From assembly GCA_029258375.1 (NCBI GenBank), contig JARHZA010000002.1, forward strand, positions 377,001 to 441,000: a stretch of 64,000 nt of DNA. The letters run 5' to 3'. The notes below the pieces were generated by a model. It had not been told where the DNA came from and ran no database searches. It saw only the letters and a program-made list of their open reading frames with translations. Source of the stretch: Eubacterium sp. GTDB taxonomy: Bacteria; Bacillota; Clostridia; Oscillospirales; Acutalibacteraceae. Shown here piece by piece: positions 49,786-58,067 of the stretch. Position 1 is the first letter of the stretch, and every line of letters starts with the position of its first letter. Position numbers and translations under genes: made by a program.

Positions 49786-50139
49786 ATGATGTTTTTGAAG
49801 GCTTTTTTAGTTGGCGGAATTATATGCGTAATAGGTCAACTTTTAATTGATTTAACAAAGTTAACACCTGCAAAAATTCTTGTTTTATTTGTTTGTTTGG
49901 GTGTTGTTTTAGGTGGCTTTGGAATATATGATAAACTTGTTGATTTTGCAGGTGCAGGCGCAACAATTCCGCTAACTGGTTTTGGCAATGCACTTGCAAA
50001 TGGTGTAAAAAAAGCAGTTGCCGAAAACGGTTTTATTGGTGTCGTTACAGGTGGTTTTACTGCTTGTGCCGGTGGGGTAACAGTGGCAATGTTATCAGGA
50101 CTTATAGTGTCAATGATAGCAAGACCAAAGGATAAATAA
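49786..50139 (+). CDS. spoVAE: Stage V sporulation protein AE
   Basis: A 117-residue membrane protein with about four helices: FLKAFLVGGIICVIGQLL, YDKLVDFAGAGATIPLTGFGNAL and a C-terminal MLSGLIVSMI helix mark SpoVAE (SpoVAEb). Part of the dipicolinic-acid channel. It is related to SpoVAC in the N-terminal segment. Start arrangement is as at spoVAD: terminator arm as ribosome-binding site. Confidence 0.95.
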   Translation: MMFLKAFLVGGIICVIGQLLIDLTKLTPAKILVLFVCLGVVLGGFGIYDKLVDFAGAGATIPLTGFGNALANGVKKAVAENGFIGVVTGGFTACAGGVTVAMLSGLIVSMIARPKDK

Positions 50140-50165
50140 GTGCGACAAAAGTCGATATAATTTTA

Positions 50166-50194
50166 TTGAAATTCTAATTTCTTTGTGATAATAT
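50166..50194 (+). promoter_or_regulatory. Promoter of the SCP2-domain gene
   Basis: TTGAAA (50166-50171), 17-base spacer, TAATAT (50189-50194). Confidence 0.6.
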
Positions 50195-50227
50195 TAAATT
50201 ATAAAATATAACAAGGAGGAATTTCAT

Positions 50228-50557
50228 ATGGCTGCTATGACTTACGAATCAATTGTAGAAACTGTTAGAAAAAAATTTAGTAAATTTGATGCGAGTTCTG
50301 TTCCTGGAACACTTGCGTACCAGTTCAATATTACAGGTAAAGTTGAAGGCACTTTTTATGTAGAGTTTAAGGACGGTAAGGTTAATGTTGAGCCTTATGA
50401 ATATTATGATCGTAACGCTATAATCATTATGAATGGAACAAATCTCCTTAAATTGATGAAGGGTAAACTTGATCCGGTTCTTGCTTTTACAACAGGCAAA
50501 ATTCAAGTTGATGGAGATATGGAATCAGCACTTGAACTCATTAAATTCATAGGTTAA
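50228..50557 (+). CDS. SCP2 sterol-binding-domain protein
   Basis: A 109-residue single-domain protein with AAGGAGG before the start. LAYQFNITGKVEGTFYVEFKDGKVNVEPYE and LLKLMKGKLDPVLAFTTGKIQVDGDM match the SCP2/sterol-carrier fold, which binds lipids or acyl chains. In Clostridia such stand-alone proteins are common and have no assigned function. It stands alone between a terminator and its own promoter. Confidence 0.88.
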   Translation: MAAMTYESIVETVRKKFSKFDASSVPGTLAYQFNITGKVEGTFYVEFKDGKVNVEPYEYYDRNAIIIMNGTNLLKLMKGKLDPVLAFTTGKIQVDGDMESALELIKFIG

Positions 50558-50586
50558 AATTTATTTTACAATGTAAATTTTATTAG

Positions 50587-50617
50587 ATAACCGTTAGATT
50601 TTCTAACGGTTATTTTT
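50587..50617 (+). terminator. Terminator after the SCP2-domain gene
   Basis: Perfect 12-bp stem ATAACCGTTAGA/TCTAACGGTTAT with TTT loop, then TTTTG. Confidence 0.92.
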
Positions 50618-50689
50618 GTGTAATATGTATGTATTTTTTATTTTTAATTTTATGTTTTGCACAAACAATTTTTTAATTATTTAATATGC

Positions 50690-50718
50690 TTGTATTAGTA
50701 TTTTGTTTAATATATAAT
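50690..50718 (+). promoter_or_regulatory. Promoter of the GH3 gene
   Basis: TTGTAT (50690-50695), 17-base spacer, TATAAT (50713-50718). Confidence 0.7.
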
Positions 50719-50758
50719 ATATTTTAATGTTTTTTAGATTAAAGTTGGAGGGAAACAA

Positions 50759-53218
50759 ATGAAACACCCTGAAATAGTAGGTAAAATGAGCCTTGAACAA
50801 AAGGCAAAATTTGTTACTGGTGATGATTATTGGCACGCTCCTTGCGATGAACAATTAGGATTACCAAGAATTATGTTAACTGATGGTCCTCACGGATTAA
50901 GAAAGAAAAATCCAGAAGGTAAGGGTATCGGTCTTGGAGATTCAGTTCCAGCAACTTGTATGCCACCGGCATCAATGTCTGCTTGTTCTTGGGATGAAGA
51001 TCTTCTTAAAAAAGAAGGCGAAGCTCTTGCAGAAGAATGTTTAGCAGAAAAAGTATCTGTTATTCTTGGACCTGGCACAAATATTAAACGTTCTCCTGTT
51101 TGCGGACGTAACTTTGAGTATTTTTCAGAAGATCCATTTCTTGCAGGTAAAATGTCTGCAAATCTTATAAATGGTTGCCAATCAAAGGGTGTTGGCACAT
51201 CTTTAAAGCACTTTGCTTGTAACTCACAAGAAGCTTATCGTATGATTGTTAATGAAGTTATTGATGAACGTACAATTAGAGAAATATATTTCCCTGCATT
51301 TGAAATAGCTGTTAAAGAGGCTCAGCCTTGGACAATTATGAACTCATATAACCGTATCAATGGTGTTTACGCTTCTCAAAATGATTGGCTTCAAAACAAA
51401 GTTGCAAGAGAAGAGTGGGGCTTTGAAGGTTTGTTTGTAACAGACTGGGGTGCATCTGTTGACCGTGTTCCAGGACTTAAAGCAGGCACAGACCTTGAAA
51501 TGCCATCATCATTAGAACTTAATGTTCCTAAAATCGTTAATGCAGTTAAAAATGGTACACTTGATGAAAGAGTACTTAATGAAAGAGTTGATAAGGTTGT
51601 AGATTTAATTATGAAATCTAAACCAGCACTCGAAAAAGATTATACATACGATGTTGAAGAACATCATCAACTTGCTGCAAGAGTGGCAGAGGGTTCAATG
51701 GTTCTTCTTAAAAACGAAGAAAATATACTTCCTCTTAAAGCAGGTAAAAAAGTTGCAGTAATTGGCGAAATGGCAAAAGCTCCTCGTTATCAAGGCCCTG
51801 GTTCTTCTGTTATTAAGCCAACAAAAATCTCAAATGCTTATGACGAACTTAAAGCACTTGATGTTGACGTTGTTTATGCACAAGGCTATTATAAAGCAGA
51901 ACCTAAAAAAGATAGAATTCCAGATTCTCAACTTCTTGCAGAAGCAGTTAATGCTGCTAAAATGGCAGATGTTGCAGTTATCTTTGCAGGTCTTCCAGAA
52001 GGTCTTGAAGCAGAAGGATATGATAGACTTAATATTGATATGCCAGAAACTCATAATAAACTCATTTCAGAAGTTGCAAAAGTTCAGCCTAACACAGTTG
52101 TAGTTCTTGCAGGTGGTTCAGTAGTTCTTATGCCATGGGTAAATGAAGTAAAGGGTATCCTTAATTCTGGTCTTGGTGGTCAAGCAACAGGTATTGCAGT
52201 TGCAAATATCCTTACTGGTAAAGTTAACCCAAGTGGTAAAACTGCTGAAACATATCCTCTTGCTTATGAAGATAACCCAGTTTATGGCAACTATCCTGGC
52301 GAACCAATAGTTTCTGAACATAAAGAAAGTGTTTACATCGGTTATCGTTATTATGATACTGCTGAAAAAGAAGTTCTTTTCCCATTTGGTCACGGACTTT
52401 CTTATACAACTTTTGAATATAGTAATATTAAAGTTTCTTCAAACAAAATCAAAGATACAGATTCTGTTGAAGTTTCCTTTAAAATTAAAAATACAGGCGA
52501 CGTTGATGGTGCAGAAGTTGCAGAAGTCTATGTTGCCGACTTAGAATCAACAATCTTCCGTCCTAAAAAAGAACTTCGTGCATTCAAAAAAGTATTTCTT
52601 AAAGCAGGCGAAGAACAAACAGTTTCTGTTACCCTTGATAAACGTGCATTTGCTTATTACAATGTAAACATCAATGATTGGCATGTTGAAACAGGTGAGT
52701 TTGATATTCTTGTTGGTTCTTCAAGCCGTGATATTAGACTTACAAAAACTATCACTGTTACATCAACTGTTGATGCTGAAATTCCTAACTTTAAAGAAAC
52801 TGCACCAGCATATTATACTGCTGATATTAAAGCAATTGATGATGCTCAGTGGACTGCAGTTTATGGCAAGGAACTTCCTTCTCGTGAGCGTGATCTCACA
52901 AAGAAAATTGATGTTTATTGCTGCCTTGAAGATGCACGCCATACAAAGTGGGGCGCTAAGATTTGTAAACTTGTTACAGGTGTTTCTGCTGGCGGCGGTG
53001 CAAATGTTGGTGATGGTGCAATGCTTCAAGCAATGGCACTTCAAATTCCAATTAGAAACTTTATTGCAATGTCAGCAGGTGCATTTGATGAAAAAATGGC
53101 ACAGGGATTGATAGAGATTCTTAATGACGATACTAAAACATCTGCCGGTGTTGGTAAAATACTTGCAGGTATTCCTCGAGCAATCAAAAAAATTCCATAT
53201 CTCATCAAATCAATCTAA
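50759..53218 (+). CDS. Glycoside hydrolase family 3, beta-glucosidase-like
   Basis: An 819-residue cytoplasmic enzyme (no signal peptide). N-terminal barrel with KHFACNSQE and nucleophile D229 in GFEGLFVTDWG; the second alpha/beta domain follows (about 320-560), then an FnIII-like domain (560-680). The final 130 residues are an extra segment with no known motif. Substrate is probably a plant-derived beta-glucoside, but GH3 enzymes vary (xylosidase, arabinosidase). GGAGG precedes the start. Confidence 0.92.
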   Translation: MKHPEIVGKMSLEQKAKFVTGDDYWHAPCDEQLGLPRIMLTDGPHGLRKKNPEGKGIGLGDSVPATCMPPASMSACSWDEDLLKKEGEALAEECLAEKVSVILGPGTNIKRSPVCGRNFEYFSEDPFLAGKMSANLINGCQSKGVGTSLKHFACNSQEAYRMIVNEVIDERTIREIYFPAFEIAVKEAQPWTIMNSYNRINGVYASQNDWLQNKVAREEWGFEGLFVTDWGASVDRVPGLKAGTDLEMPSSLELNVPKIVNAVKNGTLDERVLNERVDKVVDLIMKSKPALEKDYTYDVEEHHQLAARVAEGSMVLLKNEENILPLKAGKKVAVIGEMAKAPRYQGPGSSVIKPTKISNAYDELKALDVDVVYAQGYYKAEPKKDRIPDSQLLAEAVNAAKMADVAVIFAGLPEGLEAEGYDRLNIDMPETHNKLISEVAKVQPNTVVVLAGGSVVLMPWVNEVKGILNSGLGGQATGIAVANILTGKVNPSGKTAETYPLAYEDNPVYGNYPGEPIVSEHKESVYIGYRYYDTAEKEVLFPFGHGLSYTTFEYSNIKVSSNKIKDTDSVEVSFKIKNTGDVDGAEVAEVYVADLESTIFRPKKELRAFKKVFLKAGEEQTVSVTLDKRAFAYYNVNINDWHVETGEFDILVGSSSRDIRLTKTITVTSTVDAEIPNFKETAPAYYTADIKAIDDAQWTAVYGKELPSRERDLTKKIDVYCCLEDARHTKWGAKICKLVTGVSAGGGANVGDGAMLQAMALQIPIRNFIAMSAGAFDEKMAQGLIEILNDDTKTSAGVGKILAGIPRAIKKIPYLIKSI

Positions 53219-53233
53219 CATTTATTTTTAATA

Positions 53234-53267
53234 AAAAGCAGACGGTCTAATGATTGTCTGCTTTTAT
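53234..53267 (+). terminator. Terminator after the GH3 gene
   Basis: 10-bp stem AAAAGCAGAC/GTCTGCTTTT with a 12-base loop, then ATT. Confidence 0.8.
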
Positions 53268-53324
53268 TTATTGCGATTAAGTATTTAATAGTTTATAATA
53301 TCTAAAAGATATGGCGGTGATAAA

Positions 53325-53996
53325 ATGAAAAAGGTTTTAATAACAGGTGGTGCTACCGGAATTGGAAAAGCAACAGCACAGTTGTTTTTAGAAAAAGGTT
53401 ATGATGTTTATATAACTTATAATAAAACACTTCCTGATTTTGACGGAGTAACTGCAATTAAGTGTGATATTTCAAATGTTGAAGATATTAAAAATTTGTT
53501 TAGCAATTTTAAATCACTTGATGTATTAGTAAATAATGCAGGTGTTAGCATTATAAAAATGATAAACGATATTACAGAAGAAGATTATAATTATCTAATG
53601 GATGTGAATTCAAAAGCAGTTTATTTTTGTTCAAAAGAGGCAGTTTCTCTTATGTTAAAAAATCATAGCGGTGCAATTATAAATATTAGTTCAATGTGGG
53701 GCGAAGTCGGTGCATCTTGCGAAACACTTTATTCAATGAGCAAAGCAGGTGTAATAGGTCTTACAAAGGCACTTGCAAAAGAACTTGCACCAAGTGGTGT
53801 AACTGTTAACTGTGTTTCTCCAGGTATAATTGATACAAGAATGAATTCTGATTTTTCAAAAGAAGAATTAGCCGAAGAGGTTCCACTTGAAAGACTTGGT
53901 CAACCTTTAGATATAGCAAAAGCAGTTTTGTTTTTTGCAGAAAACAATTATATAACCGGGCAAGATCTTTCTGTAAGTGGTGGAATAATAATTTAA
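53325..53996 (+). CDS. Short-chain dehydrogenase/reductase (FabG-like)
   Basis: A 223-residue NAD(P)-dependent oxidoreductase. TGGATGIGKA (residues 7-16) binds the cofactor, NNAG is at 70-73, and the catalytic Ser (ISSMWG), Y136 and K140 (YSMSK) are present. The C-terminal GQDLSVSGG fits FabG-type enzymes. It stands alone, not in a fatty-acid operon, so it may act on another carbonyl compound. GGCGGTGA precedes the start. Confidence 0.9.
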   Translation: MKKVLITGGATGIGKATAQLFLEKGYDVYITYNKTLPDFDGVTAIKCDISNVEDIKNLFSNFKSLDVLVNNAGVSIIKMINDITEEDYNYLMDVNSKAVYFCSKEAVSLMLKNHSGAIINISSMWGEVGASCETLYSMSKAGVIGLTKALAKELAPSGVTVNCVSPGIIDTRMNSDFSKEELAEEVPLERLGQPLDIAKAVLFFAENNYITGQDLSVSGGIII

Positions 53997-54069
53997 AAAT
54001 ATAATTTCGTTGTAACACTTCTTTCTGCTTTTCATAGTATGTTTTAGAAAAGCGAAAGGGGGTAAGACA

Positions 54070-54201
54070 ATGGGTTGCGGTTGTAACAATGGTTGCGGTT
54101 GCGGTGGAAATTCATGGATTGTAATTCTTATTATAATTCTCCTTCTCTGCGGCGGTTTCGGTAATTGCGGATGCGGTGATAACTGTGGATGCGGTTGCTA
54201 A
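54070..54201 (+). CDS. Cys/Gly-rich small membrane peptide (YjcZ/sporulation-type)
   Basis: A 43-residue frame with AAAGGGGG eight bases before ATG. GCGC...NGCGCGG at the N-terminus, one hydrophobic helix (WIVILIIILLL), and CGGFGNCGCG..CGCGC at the C-terminus. Ten cysteines flank the helix. Similar peptides are frequent in spore-forming Clostridia and resemble YjcZ-like spore proteins; a role in spore coat or metal binding is inferred. Too short for size-limited gene finding. Confidence 0.7.
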   Translation: MGCGCNNGCGCGGNSWIVILIIILLLCGGFGNCGCGDNCGCGC

Positions 54202-54270
54202 TTAGTTAATAAAATAGCTATTAAAAAATGATATTTATTATCATAAAACACTTAATAGCAAACACCAAAG

Positions 54271-54312
54271 GTCCTAAGAGTAGTTTAGACTATTCTTAGG
54301 ACTGTTTTTTTA
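54271..54312 (+). terminator. Terminator after the Cys/Gly-rich peptide
   Basis: 14-bp stem GTCCTAAGAGTAGT/ACTATTCTTAGGAC (one G-T pair), then TGTTTTTTT. Confidence 0.93.
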
Positions 54313-54371
54313 CTGATATTATAAAAAACATATTAAAATAGTATGAAATTTAAAAAATTTCAAAAAAACTC

Positions 54372-54400
54372 TTGACGAATTTAATTAAATGTTGTAAACT
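54372..54400 (+). promoter_or_regulatory. Promoter of the DUF3793-flavodoxin unit
   Basis: TTGACG (54372-54377), 17-base spacer, TAAACT (54395-54400). The first palindromic box lies 11 bases downstream, at the expected transcription start. Confidence 0.65.
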
Positions 54401-54410
54401 TACAAATGTA

Positions 54411-54426
54411 GTTAGCAGTTGCTAAC
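54411..54426. promoter_or_regulatory. Palindromic operator 1 (TTAGCA-type)
   Basis: GTTAGCA-GT-TGCTAAC, a perfect palindrome at the likely start of transcription. Boxes of the TTAGCA(N2)TGCTAA kind resemble sites of DtxR-like metal regulators. Confidence 0.65.
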
Positions 54427-54507
54427 TATTGATTATAAACAAACAAAGCTCAAAACAATATTATTAAGGTTGTTTTACTTTATATGTTTATTTTTTTTGG
54501 TTTGATA

Positions 54508-54523
54508 GTTAGCAGTTGCTAAC
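54508..54523. promoter_or_regulatory. Palindromic operator 2 (TTAGCA-type)
   Basis: Identical 16-base palindrome to operator 1, 97 bases downstream. The leader between them (54427-54507) holds no gene, only AT-rich sequence with a weak AAACAA/TTGTTT hairpin. Confidence 0.65.
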
Positions 54524-54606
54524 CATTAAATTCATTGAATTAAACATCATATAAGTAAATAATCAAACTCCTTTCAAAAAAATTTAGTATATTTTTTTAT
54601 CCTTCA

Positions 54607-54622
54607 GTTAGCCAATGCTAAC
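54607..54622. promoter_or_regulatory. Palindromic operator 3 (variant)
   Basis: GTTAGC-CAAT-GCTAAC, 99 bases after operator 2 and 72 bases before the DUF3793 ribosome-binding region. The stretch 54524-54606 is AT-rich without a gene. Confidence 0.6.
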
Positions 54623-54693
54623 TATCCGAACCAAATGATAACTATAAAGTTTAATCATCTTAGTAAAATTAACTGAGCTTGTTGGGAGTAAAT

Positions 54694-55248
54694 ATGTTAG
54701 ATAATATTCTTGCAAACCACTGTGCGCCAGCGCTTGCTGGTATAAAGCCATCAAACATTGTATCGTGTTTTAAAGAAGAAAATGCGAATATTGTGGAAGA
54801 TGTTAAAGAACTAAATCAAAAACTTAATAGCAAGGATATTTATATAGAAGTTTTATGTGAGTGTTCTAAAAGATTTCTATTGATTGTTTATAGAAAAGAG
54901 AAATTAACGCAGCACTTAAATAAAAAAGAAATAAAAGATTTTCTTGTCTCATATGGCTATGATAAAAATTATAGTTTGCAAGATTATTTAAAAAGACTCA
55001 GTAAACGCATAAATTGTAACGAGGATTTTCCACACGAAATTGGTGCTTTTTTAGGTTATCCGCTCGAAGACGTAAAATGCTTTATTGAGGATAAAGGCAA
55101 AGATTGTCTTTACATAGGTGAATGGAAAGTTTATACAGATCTTGAAAATGCTAAAAAGACTTTTTGCAGATATAAAAACTGTAAAAAAGCACTTTCCGAA
55201 AGAGTTGGGAAAGGTCAAAGACTTGAACAAATTTTTCATGCTGCTTAA
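54694..55248 (+). CDS. DUF3793 family protein
   Basis: A 184-residue protein with the family start LANHCAPALAGIKPSNIVS; the ATG follows GGGAG by five bases. Central ...RKEKLTQHL and HEIGAFLGYPLEDVKCFIEDKG segments are conserved in the family, as is the Cys-containing C-terminus. Its function is unknown; in Clostridia it commonly neighbours iron-uptake (feo) or flavodoxin genes. The three palindromes upstream and the flavodoxin downstream fit a metal-responsive unit. Confidence 0.82.
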   Translation: MLDNILANHCAPALAGIKPSNIVSCFKEENANIVEDVKELNQKLNSKDIYIEVLCECSKRFLLIVYRKEKLTQHLNKKEIKDFLVSYGYDKNYSLQDYLKRLSKRINCNEDFPHEIGAFLGYPLEDVKCFIEDKGKDCLYIGEWKVYTDLENAKKTFCRYKNCKKALSERVGKGQRLEQIFHAA

Positions 55249-55314
55249 ATTTGATGCATATTATCTAAGGATAATTTGACATATATTATTTTAATTATCG
55301 GAGGTATTTTGCCA

Positions 55315-55746
55315 ATGAGCAAAATGGCAATTATTTATTGGAGTAGCACAGGTAATACAGAAGCTATGGCTAATGCTGTATACGAAGCTGCAAAAGAAGT
55401 TAATTCAGATGTAACATTATTTAATGTGTCAGATATTTCATCAAGTGATGCTACATCATATGATACAATAGTTTTAGGATGCCCAGCAATGGGTGCAGAA
55501 GAACTTGAAGAGGGCGAATTTGAACCGTTCTTTTCTGACCTTGAAAGTTCACTTGGTGGCAAAAATGTGGGCTTATTTGGTTCTTATGGTTGGGGAGATG
55601 GCGAATGGATGCGTCTTTGGACAGATAGAGTATCATCAGCAGGTGCAAAGCTTGTTATAGATGAAGGCGTAATCGCAAACGAAACACCAGATGATGATGC
55701 ACTTGAACAGTGCCGTCAACTTGGTAAAACAGCAGCTTCTCTTTAA
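55315..55746 (+). CDS. Flavodoxin
   Basis: A 143-residue electron carrier with the FMN phosphate loop WSSTGNTEAMA near the N-terminus, GCPAMGAEELEEGEFEPF and the second FMN loop FGSYGWGDGEWM. It replaces ferredoxin when iron is short. ATG 55315 lies 9-10 bases after GGAGG; the frame extends upstream with a weaker start. It follows the DUF3793 gene by 66 bases and is probably co-transcribed. Confidence 0.93.
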   Translation: MSKMAIIYWSSTGNTEAMANAVYEAAKEVNSDVTLFNVSDISSSDATSYDTIVLGCPAMGAEELEEGEFEPFFSDLESSLGGKNVGLFGSYGWGDGEWMRLWTDRVSSAGAKLVIDEGVIANETPDDDALEQCRQLGKTAASL

Positions 55747-55780
55747 TTTATTTATTTTGTTATAATTCTCTTTGTTAAAT

Positions 55781-55828
55781 AGCGAATCTCCTCCTAACTT
55801 TGTGGGAGGGGATTTGCTTTTATTTTTA
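55781..55828 (+). terminator. Terminator after flavodoxin
   Basis: About 14-bp stem AGCGAATCTCCTCC/GGGAGGGGATTTGCT with G-T pairs, then TTTATTTTTATT. Confidence 0.85.
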
Positions 55829-55939
55829 TTTAAAATAAAAATTTTAAATAATTAAAAACTTAAACATTTTCTTTGTCTTTTGTGGAAATTAGTACGTTTT
55901 TTTTCTTTTGAAAAAAATTTAAAAAAATAAAAAAATATT

Positions 55940-55969
55940 CTTGACTTTTACTGACCTTTGTGATATAAC
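55940..55969 (+). promoter_or_regulatory. Promoter of the ctsR operon overlapped by a CtsR box
   Basis: TTGACT (55941-55946), 17-base spacer, TATAAC (55964-55969). On the minus strand 55940-55956 read GGTCAGT-AAA-AGTCAAG, a CtsR box covering the -35. Confidence 0.85.
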
Positions 55970-55979
55970 AATGATAGAA

Positions 55980-55996
55980 AGTCAAGGAAAGTCAAA
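55980..55996 (+). promoter_or_regulatory. CtsR operator
   Basis: AGTCAAG-GAA-AGTCAAA: two heptads with a 3-base spacer, as in the CtsR consensus, just after the -10. A further half site (GTCAAAG on the minus strand) lies near 56016-56022. Together they indicate autoregulation by CtsR. Confidence 0.88.
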
Positions 55997-56063
55997 GTCA
56001 GAAATAATTTAAAGAACTTTGACAAAACAAAAGACTAATAGAATATAAGGAGTGATTGGAAAA

Positions 56064-56513
56064 ATGAAGATGACTGATGTTATCGCCAATATGATTCTTG
56101 ATATGTTTGACGAAGATAACAGCACAATTCAAATTCAACGAAACGATCTTGCATCGCGAATTGGATGTGTTCCAAGCCAAATTAACTATGTAATAACTTC
56201 TCGTTTTACACCTGAACAAGGTTACAGAATAGAAAGTCGCCGTGGTGGTGGCGGATGTATATATATAACACGTGCAGAAACAAAAAACTCAGCAATTGTT
56301 GCACTAATAAATAGTATAGGCACATCAATTGATGAGCGTTCTGCAAAGGCAAATATTTATAATCTTAACTATCAAAATCTTATTGATGATAAAACTGCAA
56401 AAGTATTGGTAGCAGCAATTGCAGACAGCAATATGCGAGGGCTTCCTACAGAAGTTAAAAATAGTATAAGAGCAAAACAATTTAAACAAATGTTAACTGC
56501 ATATATTGATTAG
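56064..56513 (+). CDS. ctsR: Class III stress repressor CtsR
   Basis: A 149-residue winged-helix repressor. IANMILDMFDE, the helix-turn-helix NDLASRIGCVPSQINYVITSRFTPEQGY and the conserved RRGGGGCIYI wing are all present. ATG 56064 lies 10 bases after AAGGAG. It represses its own operon through the boxes upstream until McsB phosphorylates or heat inactivates it. Confidence 0.96.
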   Translation: MKMTDVIANMILDMFDEDNSTIQIQRNDLASRIGCVPSQINYVITSRFTPEQGYRIESRRGGGGCIYITRAETKNSAIVALINSIGTSIDERSAKANIYNLNYQNLIDDKTAKVLVAAIADSNMRGLPTEVKNSIRAKQFKQMLTAYID

Positions 56514-56565
56514 TGTAAACAGATTGTAGTTAACAGTTTTAATAATTTGAAAGGATGATTATATT

Positions 56566-57072
56566 ATGAAATGTCAACATTGTAATGAAAAAGAAGCAAC
56601 AACATATATTAAAAAGAATATAAACGGCAAAGTCACAGAAATGCACCTTTGCAGTGATTGTGCAAACGAACTTGGCGTTATGGATGAGTTTTCAACAGAA
56701 AACTTTTTTGCAGATACTTTCTTTGGCAACTTCCTTGGCGCAGGTATTCCAGCAATGAATGTTTTAACAGGCGTTGATAGATGTGAATATTGTGGTTCAA
56801 CTTTTAATGATATTGTTAAAAGTGGAAAAGTAGGTTGTGCACATTGTTATTCAAAGTTTGATGATAAACTCGAACCTTCTATTGTTAAAATTCATGGCAA
56901 AACAAGCCACGTTGGTAAGAATGTAAGTTATACAGAAATTCCAGATAAGGAAGATAAAAAAGACCAAATTAAAAGTCTTAAAGAAGATTTAAAACTTGCA
57001 GTTCAAGAACAACGATTCGAAGACGCAGCAATTTTGCGAGATAAGATTAAAGATTTAACACAGGAGGCTTAA
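56566..57072 (+). CDS. mcsA: McsA, zinc-finger activator of McsB
   Basis: A 168-residue protein with two pairs of CxxC motifs (CQHC, CSDC, then CEYC and CAHC) and a C-terminal UVR motif (LKEDLKLAVQEQRFEDAAILRDKIKDL). McsA binds and activates the arginine kinase McsB. Start preceded by AAAGGATG; stop two bases before mcsB. Confidence 0.95.
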   Translation: MKCQHCNEKEATTYIKKNINGKVTEMHLCSDCANELGVMDEFSTENFFADTFFGNFLGAGIPAMNVLTGVDRCEYCGSTFNDIVKSGKVGCAHCYSKFDDKLEPSIVKIHGKTSHVGKNVSYTEIPDKEDKKDQIKSLKEDLKLAVQEQRFEDAAILRDKIKDLTQEA

Positions 57073-57074
57073 CA

Positions 57075-58067
57075 ATGAGTAAGTGGTTTAATGGTATAGG
57101 AAATGATAATGATGTAGTGCTTTTTTCAAAAGTAAGACTTGCAAGAAATTTAAATGACACACCTTTTAAATCAAGAATGAGTAAAGATATTAAAAAAAGC
57201 ACAGTAAAAAAACTTTATGCTTCAATCAAAAACTCATCTCTTGCAGGTGATTTTAACCTTGTAGATTTAGCGGAAAATTCCGATATTAAAGCAATATCTT
57301 ATGCTGAAAAACAGTATATTAGTCCAGAATTTGCAAAGGAAAAAGGTTCTTTTCTTATTTCACATAATGAGGATGTATCAATTATGCTTTGTGAAGAGGA
57401 TCATATAAGAATAACTGCATTTGCTTCTGGTTTTGATACAGAAGGTGCATATAAACTTGCTGATAACGTAGATAATGTTTTTATAGAAAGTTTGCCAATT
57501 GCTTTTGATGAAAAGCTTGGTTTCTTAACAGCAAGTCCAATAAATATAGGCACAGGACTTAAAGTTTCCGTAGCACTCCATTTACCAGCAATAAAGTCAA
57601 ATGGTGGTATTGCAAGATTATCATCAATGGTTGGTAAACTTGGTTTATCACTTCGCCCACTTTATAGTGAAAACGGTGCGTTTTATCTTTTAACAAATCA
57701 AGTTTCATTAGGTTTAACAGAGAAATCTGCTATTGATAATATTAACGCAGTAACAGTTCAAATTATTAGGCAAGAAAGAAATTTGCGTGATGTTATGAAA
57801 AATAGTGAAGCTTGGGAGGATAAATTATACAGAAGTATGGGCACACTCAAGATGGCAAGAAGATTAGAGTTCAGCGAATTCATTGAACTTATATCTGATG
57901 TTAGACTTGGCATAGCTCTTGGTTTCTTTAACACAGATATAGGTGTGATTGGAAGTTTAATTCACACTCTTGCAAATGGAACAGTTCTGTCTGATGAAGA
58001 TAGTGAAGATGAACCAGAACTTGCACCTAAACTTAGAGCAAAAATTATAAGAGAAAATTTAAACTGA
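57075..58067 (+). CDS. mcsB: Protein-arginine kinase McsB
   Basis: A 330-residue enzyme of the phosphagen-kinase fold that tags proteins with phosphoarginine for ClpC. KVRLARNL near residue 19, HNEDVSIMLCEEDHIRI and SPINIGTGLKVSVALHLPA are conserved; the nucleophile-region Cys common in guanidino kinases is absent, as usual in McsB. GGAGG precedes the ATG within the mcsA end. Confidence 0.96.
   Translation: MSKWFNGIGNDNDVVLFSKVRLARNLNDTPFKSRMSKDIKKSTVKKLYASIKNSSLAGDFNLVDLAENSDIKAISYAEKQYISPEFAKEKGSFLISHNEDVSIMLCEEDHIRITAFASGFDTEGAYKLADNVDNVFIESLPIAFDEKLGFLTASPINIGTGLKVSVALHLPAIKSNGGIARLSSMVGKLGLSLRPLYSENGAFYLLTNQVSLGLTEKSAIDNINAVTVQIIRQERNLRDVMKNSEAWEDKLYRSMGTLKMARRLEFSEFIELISDVRLGIALGFFNTDIGVIGSLIHTLANGTVLSDEDSEDEPELAPKLRAKIIRENLN

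Noticed and set aside
54520-54600. Minus-strand mini-gene with GAAAGGAG upstream in the DUF3793 leader
   Set aside because: Distance from SD to the first ATG is too large and the frame ends within an operator palindrome.
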